DNA from: Spirochaetales bacterium
GTDB lineage: Bacteria > Spirochaetota > Spirochaetia > SZUA-6 > RPPD01
Reading direction: 5' to 3'
Assembly: GCA_016930675.1 (NCBI GenBank)
Contig: JAFGGG010000035.1
Coordinates: 62,001 to 126,000, forward strand
DNA: 64,000 bases
The notes beneath the pieces are model-generated. The model had not been told where the DNA came from. It did not search any database and worked only from the letters and a program-made list of their open reading frames with translations. Positions 8,305 through 16,992 of the stretch are shown here, piece after piece (position 1 is the first letter of the stretch; each line of letters opens with the position of its first letter). The position numbers were made by a program, and so were the translations under genes.

Positions 8305-9243
8305 TTATGATGAAGACCGGTTGTAGATAACAACCATATTTCTACCCCTTTTTTTTGCCTCATAGAGGGATTTATCCGCCTTGGTTATAAGCTGTTCCGC
8401 TTTTTCGCCCGGGGAGTAAAATCCAACACCTATACTCACAGTAACCGAAAGCCCCATACACTTGGGCATATCCGTTTCGATAGTGCACCTGATTTTCTCG
8501 GCAATTTTAATGCTCATGTCCGATTTCATTTCGGGTATCACAACTGCGATCTCCTCACCGCCATAGCGGGCCACCAGATCATTTACACGGGTATTCTTGC
8601 GGATAATCGACGCGATAGACGTTAGCACACGGTCACTCATTTGATGGCCTTGAACATCGTTAACCTGCTTAAAATGATCAATATCTATTAGAAGAAAAGA
8701 GAGCATATATTTATAGCGTTTGGCGCGCTCGAGTTCCTTGGCAAGTTCCTCATCCAGGTAGCGCCTGTTATAAAGCCGGGTAAGCCGGTCACGATTGGCC
8801 AGTGCGTGGAGTTTTGTCTTGGCCTTGTTGACGGTTCGTTTCAGGTTTAAAAGCTGTTTGTGAGCTTTCTTATCGCTTACACTCTGCAGAAGCTCGGCCA
8901 TCTGGTGTTCGATGAGAAGGGTATCGGTAAGCTCACGGTCGAACTCTTCCTCGAATGTGGCATCGCCGAATTCCTTGTACACGAGATAACAGGTCCCGAT
9001 GGTGATGTGGTCGCCGTCAAAGAGAACATGGGTAAGGGTCTTCTTTCCGTTCACGAAAAGCCCGTTCATGCTGTTGGTATCTTCTATTAAAAAACGACCG
9101 TTTCGAGAGATAATCCTCGCATGTTTTCGTGAAATTGTCTGACCCGGGATACGGATCAGAGCCTGCGTATCTCTGCCTATGATATACTCGACATCATGCT
9201 TGAGTTTGATTTTCATATCCAGAAAGTAAAGACAATGCCTCAA
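8305..9243 (-). CDS. FHA domain - GGDEF diguanylate cyclase
   Basis: Signalling enzyme predicted to make cyclic di-GMP from two GTP. The N-terminal FHA phosphothreonine-binding domain shows GRD, the SRKHARI core and the NSMNGLFVNG loop. After a helical linker, the C-terminal GGDEF domain has the active-site motif GGEEI (in ARYGGEEIAVV) and the LTRLYNRRYLDE entry. The FHA module suggests control by binding a phosphorylated partner. Start choice: the frame is open to a TTG at 9270, but GGGAGG sits 6 nt before the TTG at 9243. The only nearby ATG (9216) has no ribosome-binding site, so 9243 is preferred. The gene is divergent from hgcA. Confidence 0.9.
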   Translation of the reverse strand: MRHCLYFLDMKIKLKHDVEYIIGRDTQALIRIPGQTISRKHARIISRNGRFLIEDTNSMNGLFVNGKKTLTHVLFDGDHITIGTCYLVYKEFGDATFEEEFDRELTDTLLIEHQMAELLQSVSDKKAHKQLLNLKRTVNKAKTKLHALANRDRLTRLYNRRYLDEELAKELERAKRYKYMLSFLLIDIDHFKQVNDVQGHQMSDRVLTSIASIIRKNTRVNDLVARYGGEEIAVVIPEMKSDMSIKIAEKIRCTIETDMPKCMGLSVTVSIGVGFYSPGEKAEQLITKADKSLYEAKKRGRNMVVIYNRSSS

Positions 9244-9331
9244 AGCATTCCTCCCTGTTCCCAACCTCAATTATTTGTTACATTGAATATTATATTGACT
9301 TTTTAAAGTGTATGGGATTATTTTTTTTATA

Positions 9332-10378
9332 ATGTACATTGAAGATCAAGTAAATAATTTGAAATGGATCTCCGGATATAAACAAACAAAAGCGGGACGT
9401 ATTTGTATTGTAAAAACACTTCTTTCCGCATCTGATACTATTGATGCCTGGGCTGTAAGATGGGGAATAAGACGCATGAATCGTAAAATAGAACCAGGAC
9501 TTTATGCAGTGGGCAATCCGGATAAATCTGATGCGGTTTTTGTAACGGCCAACTTTAAATTATCTTTTGATGCTTTAAGAAAAGAGCTTTCAGAGCTCAA
9601 TGCCTGGATTTTGGTACTTGACACAAAGGGAATAAACGTCTGGTGCGCTGCCGGTAAGGGCACATTCGGTACACAGGAGTTAATAAATAGAATCCGGATC
9701 ACAAAGCTTAAGAGTATGGTAAACCATAAGACGCTGATATTACCTCAGCTGGGAGCCACGGGTGTAAGCGCCCATGACGTGAAAAAAGCAATCGGATTCA
9801 AAATAGTTTACGGACCTGTAAGGTCTAAGGATATTAAAGCATTTTTAATGAATGGTCTTAAAAAAGATAGGGCTATGCGTACGATAGATTTTAATTTGAA
9901 GGATAGATTTGTTTTAACACCGATTGAGTTTGTTCATTCCCTTCCCTGCGCGCTTATCATACTGGGCTTGTTATTTTTAATACATATTATAAAATTCCAA
10001 GCCGTGACCGCCGCCTTGCTCTTGGATTATATTCCTTTTTTAGGAGCCATTTTATTAGGTACTGTTATTTCTCCTCTTTTACTGCCCTTTATACCGGTAA
10101 GATCATTTGCCCTTAAAGGAGTTGTGCTGGGAATCTTGTGGGCTGTATTTATTTCCCTGGTTTTTAATCTCTCTTATTTGGGATTGTTCATTAATCTATT
10201 GTTGTTAACACCGCTTGTTTCATTTTTAACTCTCAATTTTACGGGAAATTCGACATATACCTCATTAACCGGTGTTAAAATCGAAGTAAAAGTCGCCACA
10301 CCGTTATTCATAATTTCGGGAGTAATAGGTATTACGGCTAAGTTATTGTTTATGTTTGATGTAATAAGGGGCATATAA
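9332..10378 (+). CDS. hgcA: HgcA, corrinoid membrane protein of mercury methylation
   Basis: HgcA transfers a methyl group from its cobalamin to Hg(II), giving methylmercury. Here the soluble corrinoid-binding domain (about residues 1-170, CdhD-like fold) carries the diagnostic cap-helix motif NVWCAAGKG, with the cobalt-liganding Cys at residue 105 (equivalent of Cys93 in Desulfovibrio ND132). The C-terminal half (about 200-348) has four or five transmembrane helices, as in HgcA and unlike the acetyl-CoA pathway protein CdhD. Length (348 aa) is normal. The ATG at 9332 is used; an in-frame GTG at 9308 would add 8 residues, and neither has a clear ribosome-binding site. hgcB follows after one base. 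The identification rests on motif, topology and partner together. Activity cannot be shown from sequence. Confidence 0.95.
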   Translation: MYIEDQVNNLKWISGYKQTKAGRICIVKTLLSASDTIDAWAVRWGIRRMNRKIEPGLYAVGNPDKSDAVFVTANFKLSFDALRKELSELNAWILVLDTKGINVWCAAGKGTFGTQELINRIRITKLKSMVNHKTLILPQLGATGVSAHDVKKAIGFKIVYGPVRSKDIKAFLMNGLKKDRAMRTIDFNLKDRFVLTPIEFVHSLPCALIILGLLFLIHIIKFQAVTAALLLDYIPFLGAILLGTVISPLLLPFIPVRSFALKGVVLGILWAVFISLVFNLSYLGLFINLLLLTPLVSFLTLNFTGNSTYTSLTGVKIEVKVATPLFIISGVIGITAKLLFMFDVIRGI

Positions 10379-10379
10379 T

Positions 10380-10784
10380 ATGAAACTGAAATATTTAAAA
10401 AATATCGTTGATCTAACTCTGAACCGTAAAAAATGCACGGGTTGCAGGATATGCGTGGAGGTGTGCCCTCATGATGTATTTATAATAGAAGATAAAAAGG
10501 CACGGATTATCGATAAAGACGCCTGTATGGAATGCGGTGCTTGCAAATTAAACTGTCCCGCCGGCGCAATTCAGGTAAGATCGGGAGTGGGCTGTGCTTA
10601 TGCTGTTTATAATAGTATTCTCACGAAGAATAAACCATGCTGCGGTCCTGCTGATGAAGTCGAGCCAGGTTGCGGACCGGCTGATGCAGCTGAGCCCTGC
10701 TGCGATCCGGCGGATAACGCCGGGATCTGTTGCGGCCCGGTCAAAAAAGCTGACGCAGGTTGTTGCGGTCAAACCGACAATTAA
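10380..10784 (+). CDS. hgcB: HgcB, dicluster ferredoxin of mercury methylation, with repeated vicinal-Cys tail
   Basis: Electron donor thought to reduce the HgcA corrinoid and deliver Hg(II). Two [4Fe-4S] motifs are seen: C19-x2-C22-x2-C25-x3-C29-P and C49-x2-C52-x2-C55-x3-C59-P, the second being the HgcB-type CMECGACKLNCPAG. The conserved lone Cys follows in GVGCA (C72, equivalent of Cys73 in ND132). Typical HgcB proteins end soon after in one Cys pair. This one continues with a tail of roughly ten-residue repeats (CCGPADEVEP, then variants) carrying C87/88, C98, C107/108, C117/118 and C128/129, nine cysteines in all. The ATG begins one base after the hgcA stop, so the pair is translationally coupled. 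The tail probably binds Hg(II) or another soft metal (inference). Confidence 0.95.
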   Translation: MKLKYLKNIVDLTLNRKKCTGCRICVEVCPHDVFIIEDKKARIIDKDACMECGACKLNCPAGAIQVRSGVGCAYAVYNSILTKNKPCCGPADEVEPGCGPADAAEPCCDPADNAGICCGPVKKADAGCCGQTDN

Positions 10785-10888
10785 GCCACTAAACTGAGAA
10801 GCTGCTTTTACCTCCTTTAGTTTTCCTTGAAGTCTTGAGTTATAATCCTTACACTATACAGAATAATAAAGAGAGAAGGAGTAAACGT

Positions 10889-11944
10889 ATGTCAGAATTT
10901 TTAAACAACTGGTTAGATTATATTATTTTTGCCGCCATGTTTATAGGCTCTTTTATAATAGGCTTCTTGTTGCAGGGGATAATTGTTTTGATTATCAAAT
11001 TTATCGCAAAGAACACAACCACCGCTATCGACAATATAATTATCAAGCACATAAAAGGCCCGCTTAAGCTGTTTTTCCCCATTGCGATCTTTTATCTGAT
11101 AGTGCCGCTTGCAAAAATTAATGAACAGATTATTTCTGTATTGCAGCAGGTATTCGGTGTGCTGTTTATAGTCTGTTTTGCCTGGATTTTAATTAAAGCA
11201 ATTTCCATTTTTGAGGACGTGATCAAGGATAAATACAGAGTGGATGTAAAAGACAATCTGAACGCCCGCAAGATTCATACCCAGATGCAGGTGCTGAAAA
11301 AAATAGTAGCGGTGATAGTATGTATTGTTGCTCTTGCTGTGATTCTTATGCGCTTTGAAGAAATCAGGCAGTTGGGTACAACCCTCCTGGCATCGGCCGG
11401 TATTATCGGTTTGATTATAGGTTTTGCCGCACAGAAAACCCTGGGCACCCTGTTCGCCGGATTTCAGCTGGCCTTTACCCAGCCTATAAGAATCGATGAC
11501 GTGGTCATAGTGGAAAACGAGTGGGGCAAGATCGAAGAGATAACATTAACTTATGTGGTCGTACGAATTTGGGATCAAAGGAGGCTTGTGGTTCCCATCA
11601 GCTATTTTATCGAACGCCCTTTCCAGAACTGGACCCGGGTAACTGCTGAGCTGTTAGGTACGGTTTTTATCTATTGCGACTATACCATACCGCTGGAAGC
11701 GCTGCGTAAAAAGTTGAAGGAGATTTGCGAAGCTTCTCCGCTCTGGGACAAAAGGGTCTGCCTTTTACAGGTAACGGACGCCAAAGAACAGACTCTGGAG
11801 CTGCGGGCTCTGGTAAGCGCGGCCGACTCCGGATCTGCCTGGGACCTGCGCTGCAAGGTCCGCGAGGAACTGGTGGGTTTTATCCAGCGCAAGTATGAAA
11901 AGAACCTGCCCAGGGTGAGGGCGTGTCTTGATAAGCCGGCATAA
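10889..11944 (+). CDS. MscS-family mechanosensitive ion channel
   Basis: Small-conductance mechanosensitive channel homologue, 351 residues, inner membrane. Four N-terminal hydrophobic segments lie between about residues 10 and 170. The pore helix region TTLLASAGIIGLIIGFAAQ and the beta-domain signature QPIRIDDVVIVENEWGKIEEI are characteristic of the family (MscS core about 165-270), with an alpha/beta C-terminal domain after it. The start is taken at ATG 10889, with AAGGAG 7 nt upstream; the frame is open from TTG 10835. It lies 104 nt after hgcB. Whether they share a transcript is unclear, because the gap contains TTGAAG/TATAAT-like promoter elements. Role: release of solutes on osmotic downshift, known for the family. 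Confidence 0.93.
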   Translation: MSEFLNNWLDYIIFAAMFIGSFIIGFLLQGIIVLIIKFIAKNTTTAIDNIIIKHIKGPLKLFFPIAIFYLIVPLAKINEQIISVLQQVFGVLFIVCFAWILIKAISIFEDVIKDKYRVDVKDNLNARKIHTQMQVLKKIVAVIVCIVALAVILMRFEEIRQLGTTLLASAGIIGLIIGFAAQKTLGTLFAGFQLAFTQPIRIDDVVIVENEWGKIEEITLTYVVVRIWDQRRLVVPISYFIERPFQNWTRVTAELLGTVFIYCDYTIPLEALRKKLKEICEASPLWDKRVCLLQVTDAKEQTLELRALVSAADSGSAWDLRCKVREELVGFIQRKYEKNLPRVRACLDKPA

Positions 11945-11992
11945 AGATCAAAACCTTACGCAAACGGTATGCAAAATAAGCTTTGGCTTGTT

Positions 11993-13153
11993 TCAAATTG
12001 AAACTTTGAAAAAAAATCTCATTCTGTGTATATATCCCTGTTCAGTATTAAAGGGATAGAAGTCGTAGGCGATTTCCAGGATTACAAGGGTTAAACGATA
12101 ACTTGCTGAAATCCGGAAACCGAAATCATATTCGGGATAAAGATCGAATAATGCTCCCGCGCTGAAACGGATGTCATGGATCAATACAATATGCGGAGGT
12201 GTTTTTTCACCGGGAATGAAAGAATATATAATCGGAATTCTAAGGTTCGGATTTAGCACCTCGCCCTCAACACCGGCTGAAATCTGATGGTTGTAAAGAT
12301 AAAGGTCGATCATGGCCTGAAGCATTACGTCTGAATAATCTGTCAAGTTTGTTTCCATTCCCATACCCAAGCTCGCGCCTATCATGTTGCAAACACCATC
12401 TCTCTCCACTGTAGCTTCGATATAGGGTGCGGGAATTCCCTTAAATGATCCGGTGAATTTAGTAATACCATTCTCGGTTTTTTCTTCTGTAAGTGGAATA
12501 TTGACATCTAACGAGGAGTTTTCAGGAATGAGTATTTCCACATCCAATTGTCGAATACCATCAGTAAATGTCTTTGTCGATTCAAGATTATATATATACA
12601 AAGCCAGCAAAGCGTCTCTGATGAACCAATTGAGCATGTGGGCGGCTTCCACAGGATAAAAATTTGAAAACCTTGTGTCGTTATAATAACCGGCGGGGAG
12701 ACCAAAGACTATCTCGATAATAGTTACAGAATCCGCTGGAAATAAAACATGAAACCTATATACCGGCATTTCGAAATCCTGTACTACCCCTAGTAGTGCT
12801 GATTTACAGGGTAGTTCTTGGAGAAGTATCTTTTCCTGTTTAAAAACAATTTCTTTTGAATTTACAAAAATGTTCACCTTGTCAATATAAGGTGTGACAA
12901 AAAGAAGATCGGTGGATATCTCTTCTGAACCTGTATTGCGGATACTGTAGCGCGCCCGCGAAAAGCTATTTTCACTTTTCGTGAAATCCAGAATCAGTTT
13001 TTCGTGTTCCACTCTAAGCGCGGTCAAATCCTGGTCAGCTGTGAATTCATCGCCGGATAAAGATGTATTTTGAAAAGGAAGCGCGATTTCTGTAAAAGCA
13101 CAGATTTTGTTTAAAATTAAAATACATAACAAAATCAATGTTTTTCTAAACAT
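11993..13153 (-). CDS. Secreted protein of unknown function
   Basis: Protein of 386 residues with an N-terminal signal peptide (about 1-19, hydrophobic LILLCILILNKICAF, then TEIALP). The middle consists of beta-rich segments reminiscent of exported proteins that decorate or line the outer membrane: paired charged/hydrophobic strands, with SFSRARYSIRNTGSEE at about residues 60-75. The C-terminal 80 residues have aromatic-rich strands (SASYRLTLVILEIAYDFYPF) and could form part of a barrel. I do not recognise the family. It is convergent with the MscS gene (48 nt apart) and divergent from the methyltransferase gene. It stands alone, so context gives no function. Confidence 0.7.
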   Translation of the reverse strand: MFRKTLILLCILILNKICAFTEIALPFQNTSLSGDEFTADQDLTALRVEHEKLILDFTKSENSFSRARYSIRNTGSEEISTDLLFVTPYIDKVNIFVNSKEIVFKQEKILLQELPCKSALLGVVQDFEMPVYRFHVLFPADSVTIIEIVFGLPAGYYNDTRFSNFYPVEAAHMLNWFIRDALLALYIYNLESTKTFTDGIRQLDVEILIPENSSLDVNIPLTEEKTENGITKFTGSFKGIPAPYIEATVERDGVCNMIGASLGMGMETNLTDYSDVMLQAMIDLYLYNHQISAGVEGEVLNPNLRIPIIYSFIPGEKTPPHIVLIHDIRFSAGALFDLYPEYDFGFRISASYRLTLVILEIAYDFYPFNTEQGYIHRMRFFFKVSI

Positions 13154-13296
13154 AAATTTTATTCCTTTAGATGATATAGAAATTTGATGTGTTCCGATAT
13201 ACCCGCCTTACATTAAAAATTATCACAATTATACAATATTTTCTCCTCTTTTTCGTTTTAAATAGCATATGGCAATAAAACAAACGGAGTTAAAAT

Positions 13297-13920
13297 ATGG
13301 TATTGGTAAAACACGACTATTATAAAAAAAAGTCAAAGCAAGCTTTTAACCGGCAGGCCGCGTATTATGATCATGATAAAAACGGATCGCATGCGCGTAC
13401 AATGTACCCCTACATTCTTGATAAAATAAACAACCTGCAGTTTAAGAACATATTGGATATCGGCTGCGGAACAGGAGAAATCCTGTCCGCGGTGGCTGAC
13501 TACAACGGAGTTCGCGCGTATGGTATTGATATTTCACTGAAGATGCTGTCGGTAGCAGAAACAAAAATAGTCCATAAGGCTCAGCTCATGCTCGGCGATG
13601 CTGAAAAATTGCCGTACGGTGACTGCTTTTTTGATGTGGTCATCTGCAATGATTCTTTTCATCATTATCCGAATCCGCTCGCTGTATTATTGGAAATGAG
13701 GCGTGTATTGAAAGCTGGAGGCACTCTGTTGCTTTCTGATATCTGCCTGCCGAATTTTAAAAGAGTGCTGCTAAATATGTTTATATATTTAAGCCCGGAC
13801 GGTGATTATAAGATCTATTCCCGGAATGCAATACGGAACCTCGTAAAACAGGCGGGTTTTGTTTCAGGTACGTATGAAAAGGTAAATGATAACGGATTTA
13901 TAGTATGCGCACACACATAA
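13297..13920 (+). CDS. Class I SAM-dependent methyltransferase (Methyltransf_11 type)
   Basis: Cytoplasmic methyltransferase of 207 residues. The SAM-binding motif I is ILDIGCGTGEIL (about 49-60), followed by acidic motif II at YGIDIS and the GDAEKLPY / DVVICNDSFHHY region that defines the UbiE/Methyltransf_11 group. A substrate cannot be assigned. CGGAG precedes the ATG at normal spacing. Its 3' end lies just upstream of a membrane-bound methyltransferase-like gene with its own ribosome-binding site, so the two probably form an operon acting on a small molecule or lipid (inference). Confidence 0.88.
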   Translation: MVLVKHDYYKKKSKQAFNRQAAYYDHDKNGSHARTMYPYILDKINNLQFKNILDIGCGTGEILSAVADYNGVRAYGIDISLKMLSVAETKIVHKAQLMLGDAEKLPYGDCFFDVVICNDSFHHYPNPLAVLLEMRRVLKAGGTLLLSDICLPNFKRVLLNMFIYLSPDGDYKIYSRNAIRNLVKQAGFVSGTYEKVNDNGFIVCAHT

Positions 13921-13943
13921 AATCAAGAACGGAGGAAAAACAA

Positions 13944-14474
13944 ATGAGTTTACAACACGGGAAATCCAAAAACTGGTATGCGGACGACAACAAAGAACGA
14001 AACGACTTAACAAAAGAACATCCCTTCGGCGATTCGGGGCAATTAATGCTGGCGGTTATTTTTTTACTTATCTGGCTGGCCGATTCATTTATACTACGGT
14101 GGACCGTGTTTTTACAATCCTCTCTACCCCTCTATGCTTCGCTTTCAGTGGGTGTGCTTATTGCCGCCGCGGCCTGTTATCTGGTTGCCAAAGCCCATCA
14201 GATTGTGTTTAAGGAAGTCCGCCGGCCGCCCGCGGTCATAGAAAAGAGCGTATTCAAAATGGTACGTCATCCCATGTATTTGGGAATGCTTTTGTTTTTT
14301 CTCGCTTTTGTCGCGGCAACTCTTTCTTTGGCCGCGCTCGGTTTTTGGCTTATCATGTTTTTCTTCTATAATTACATCGCCGCTTATGAAGAAAAAATGC
14401 TGGAAAAAAAGTTCGGGGAACGGTATCTGGCCTACAAACACAGGGTGGCACGATGGATGCCTGGCGTTTGGTGA
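13944..14474 (+). CDS. Membrane methyltransferase of the isoprenylcysteine / phospholipid methyltransferase family
   Basis: Integral membrane protein of 176 residues with about four hydrophobic segments and the family's C-terminal signature: VRHPMYLGMLLFF (SAM-binding region), then YEEKMLEKKFGERYLAYKHRVARWMP near the end (quoted in part for location). This group includes ICMT-like and PEMT-like enzymes that methylate lipids or prenylated thiols. The start is set at ATG 13944, with GGAGGA 7 nt upstream; the longer frame from 13905 overlaps the preceding gene and lacks a site. Probably cotranscribed with the soluble methyltransferase. Substrate unknown. Confidence 0.85.
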   Translation: MSLQHGKSKNWYADDNKERNDLTKEHPFGDSGQLMLAVIFLLIWLADSFILRWTVFLQSSLPLYASLSVGVLIAAAACYLVAKAHQIVFKEVRRPPAVIEKSVFKMVRHPMYLGMLLFFLAFVAATLSLAALGFWLIMFFFYNYIAAYEEKMLEKKFGERYLAYKHRVARWMPGVW

Positions 14475-14536
14475 GAATATATGATATTGTAAATAAAAAA
14501 GCGTACAGTGTTGTCCTATCCATGTAAAGAAATTAC

Positions 14537-14580
14537 TTGACGATCATTTAATTATACTCTTATCTTATACTAAGAGTATA
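14537..14580 (+). promoter_or_regulatory. Promoter overlapped by palindromic operator, upstream of TetR gene
   Basis: A perfect inverted repeat TATACTCTTA (14553-14562) / TAAGAGTATA (14571-14580), with 8 nt between, overlaps the probable -10 region (TATCTT, 14561-14566) of a promoter whose -35 is TTGACG (14537-14542), spacer 18. The position immediately before a TetR gene that heads an efflux operon is the classical place for autorepression. Confidence 0.65.
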
Positions 14581-14593
14581 GTATGGGGTAATA

Positions 14594-15211
14594 ATGGATA
14601 AGGCAAACCAGTCCGAGCAGACAAAAAACAATATTTTACGGGCCGCTCAGGAAGAATTTATCCTCAAAGGCTATGATAAAGCACGCATGGAGGACATCGC
14701 GGCCAAAGCCGGGGTAACCAAAATGATGCTTTACTATTACTTCAACAGCAAGGAAAACATGCTCCAGGCCATATCCCAAAATATTTTAAAGAGCGCCCAA
14801 GACACACTGCGCAGCGAGTTCATTACAAAAATGGATGTAAAAAAGCTGAATCCGGAGCAGATTAAAAATAAAATAAAAGAGCTCATTACTCCCAATAAGG
14901 AAATTATCACGTTTATAATAAAAGAGTTCGTTAAGGGTTCTTTGGACCATACCTTAACCTTTACCATCCTTAAGAATTTTTACGACCTGCTTTTGGAAAC
15001 TTTCGAAGCCAGAGGCATACGGATAAAAAGCAGGGAACAGTATTACATACGCATGTTTTTCTTTCAGAGTGTGCCGCTTTTAATGTATTCGGTTTTCAAA
15101 GACAAATTTCTGGATGTATTCGGCTATGATGAGGAGATGACCGACAGAGTATTTTTCTCTAAATTCGGGGAAGTTATTTTTGATACGCTGACAAAACCTC
15201 CCGTAAAATAA
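14594..15211 (+). CDS. TetR-family repressor of the adjacent exporter operon (CecR-like)
   Basis: Transcription regulator of 205 residues. The N-terminal TetR helix-turn-helix spans about residues 10-55 (ILRAAQEEFILKGYD, then DIAAKAGVTKMMLYYYF). The C-terminal ligand domain is all helical and not conserved enough to name a ligand. It is the first gene of a run TetR - HlyD - ATPase - permease - permease - ATPase, the same content as the cecR-ybhGFSR locus of E. coli, with 12 nt to the HlyD gene. The palindrome at 14553-14580 is its likely operator. By analogy it represses the exporter until a toxic compound binds. Confidence 0.9.
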   Translation: MDKANQSEQTKNNILRAAQEEFILKGYDKARMEDIAAKAGVTKMMLYYYFNSKENMLQAISQNILKSAQDTLRSEFITKMDVKKLNPEQIKNKIKELITPNKEIITFIIKEFVKGSLDHTLTFTILKNFYDLLLETFEARGIRIKSREQYYIRMFFFQSVPLLMYSVFKDKFLDVFGYDEEMTDRVFFSKFGEVIFDTLTKPPVK

Positions 15212-15223
15212 AGGAGTCAGTTT

Positions 15224-16021
15224 ATGAGAATTAAAACCGTAGTCCCGGTAATTGCTATTGGTATCATTTTAACAATCAGCACGGTTTATTTTGAATTCTT
15301 TAAAGATAAAGCACGAGATCCCAATCTGATTGAGGGTTCGGGAACAATAGAAGCAACTGAAATACAAATCAGCGCGAAGATCGCGGGCCGGATTATTACT
15401 TTGCCTGTGCAGGAAGGAAGCCGGGTAAAAAAAGGCGATCTCTTGGCGGAGCTGGATCATGACACGCTTCAGGCTCAGCTTGAAGCGGCCCGGGCCAGTC
15501 TGGATAACGCGGAACAGCTGTATCTGCGGGTAAAAACACTTTACAATGCGGGTTCACAATCAAGACAGGAATATGAGAACGCTTTATCCAAATACAAGGT
15601 GGCCAAAGCAAACTATCGACTCATAAGCACCACCATCAATGATGCACTGCTGTACGCGCCGCTTGAAGGTACCGTACTGGAGAAGAATCTGGAATTGGGT
15701 GAGATGGCGTTTCCCGGTTCAAGTATTCTTACGCTTGGGAATTTGAACCGGCCCTGGATCAAGATATACGTATCCGAAAAGCAGCTTGGGCTGGTTGCCA
15801 TAGGACAGGGCGCCCAGATTAAAGTGGATTCTTTTCCCGATAAAACATTCAGCGGCAGGGTAATCGCGATTTCCGATAAAGCCGAGTTCACTCCCAAAAC
15901 AATTCAGACCAGGGAAGAGCGGGTAAAGCTTATGTACGCGGTGAAAATAAGTATTGCCAATCCACAGAGGGAACTAAAACCGGGGATGCCCGCCGATGTC
16001 CGGATTGAAATCGCACAATAA
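15224..16021 (+). CDS. ybhG: HlyD-family membrane fusion protein (YbhG-like)
   Basis: Periplasmic adaptor of an ABC exporter, 265 residues. One N-terminal transmembrane anchor (about 7-25) is followed by a lipoyl-like half motif (ISAKIAGRIITLPVQEG), a short coiled-coil hairpin (about 85-140), the second lipoyl half (APLEGTVLEKNLELGE) and the beta-barrel domain with SFPDKTFSGRV. It is shorter than many HlyD proteins because the hairpin is short, as in YbhG. AAAGGAG precedes the ATG. It links the ABC permeases downstream to an outer membrane channel; the nearest TolC gene is 9 kb away with the RND pump. Confidence 0.9.
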   Translation: MRIKTVVPVIAIGIILTISTVYFEFFKDKARDPNLIEGSGTIEATEIQISAKIAGRIITLPVQEGSRVKKGDLLAELDHDTLQAQLEAARASLDNAEQLYLRVKTLYNAGSQSRQEYENALSKYKVAKANYRLISTTINDALLYAPLEGTVLEKNLELGEMAFPGSSILTLGNLNRPWIKIYVSEKQLGLVAIGQGAQIKVDSFPDKTFSGRVIAISDKAEFTPKTIQTREERVKLMYAVKISIANPQRELKPGMPADVRIEIAQ

Positions 16022-16042
16022 ACGCTTAAAAGGATAGAGAAT

Positions 16043-16963
16043 GTGTTGACGGTGGAAAACATCTCCAAGTCGTTCGCTTCGCTTATGGCGGTTAAGGATC
16101 TGTCTTTTTCGGTGGCAAAAAGTGAGATTTTCGGTATTGTGGGCCCCGACGGCTCGGGCAAAAGCACGCTCAACCGCATGCTGGCCGCTATTTTAAAGCC
16201 CGATAAAGGCAGAATTTTATTGAACGGCCATGATGTGTTTAAAAATCCGTATACGATTAAAGAAAAAATAGCTTACATGCCTCAGCGTTTCGGACTTTAT
16301 GAGGATCTGTCCGTCGAGGAGAATCTGTATTTTTTCGGGAGACTCTTCGGTATGTCCGGTAAACGGATCAAACAACAGCTCCCGGAACTCTATGCCTTCA
16401 GCCGTCTTGAACCCTTCAAAAAGCGTCTGGCAGGCAGGCTGTCCGGCGGAATGAAGCAAAAGCTGGGGCTTGCGTGCTGTCTTATTCACAGACCGGAATT
16501 GATTATTCTGGATGAACCCACCAATGGAGTGGATCCTATCTCGCGGCGGGAGTTCTGGAAAATTCTTTACGATCTTCTAAGCCGGGGAGTGACCATTATC
16601 GTGAGCACGGCGTATCTGGACGAGGCTGAACGCTGCAATACTCTGGGACTTATGCACCGGGGACGGTTCATTACGCAAGGTGATCCGCTGCGCATAAAAC
16701 AGGAGACCGGGAGAACCATGATCGAGATCGCGGTAAAGCAGGCCCGGCAGGCGGGAAAAGTTTTAAAAACACATTACCCCGGAGTGTTACTGAAGGGTGA
16801 TATAATAAAAACTTTTGTAAAGCAGCCCTCCGCAGAAAAGAAGCGGATAGGTTCTCTGTTGCGCGCGCACAACATGGAGATTTTAAGCTGGACAACAGGT
16901 CATCCGACCTTAGAGGATTGTTTCATAGATATAATTTCGCGCAGGGGAAGCTCAAAGGAATAA
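16043..16963 (+). CDS. ybhF: ABC exporter ATPase, equivalent of the N-terminal half of YbhF
   Basis: Nucleotide-binding subunit of 306 residues. The Walker A is GPDGSGKST (the GPDG form, with Asp where Asn is usual, is also what I recall from the YbhF N-terminal half). Signature RLSGGMKQKLGLA, Walker B LIILDEPTNGVDP and the family-specific AYLDEAERC follow. The C-terminal 80 residues form the regulatory region seen in drug/Na export ATPases. It starts at GTG 16043, after AGGATAG. In E. coli YbhF this half is fused to a second ATPase; here the second half is a separate gene (19422-20345) beyond the permeases. Cytoplasmic, membrane associated. Confidence 0.88.
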   Translation: MLTVENISKSFASLMAVKDLSFSVAKSEIFGIVGPDGSGKSTLNRMLAAILKPDKGRILLNGHDVFKNPYTIKEKIAYMPQRFGLYEDLSVEENLYFFGRLFGMSGKRIKQQLPELYAFSRLEPFKKRLAGRLSGGMKQKLGLACCLIHRPELIILDEPTNGVDPISRREFWKILYDLLSRGVTIIVSTAYLDEAERCNTLGLMHRGRFITQGDPLRIKQETGRTMIEIAVKQARQAGKVLKTHYPGVLLKGDIIKTFVKQPSAEKKRIGSLLRAHNMEILSWTTGHPTLEDCFIDIISRRGSSKE

Positions 16964-16992
16964 TGATAGATGAGTGCTGATTATTTGAAAAG

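Noticed and set aside
9295-9333. hgcA promoter TTGACT with TATAAT at 9328
   Set aside because: The spacing is 27 nt and the TATAAT overlaps the ATG, so the pair is not a credible promoter.
9332-10378. HgcA read as the CdhD subunit of the acetyl-CoA pathway
   Set aside because: The NVWCAAGKG cap helix, the C-terminal membrane domain and the adjacent HgcB ferredoxin are specific to HgcA; no other acetyl-CoA pathway gene is near.
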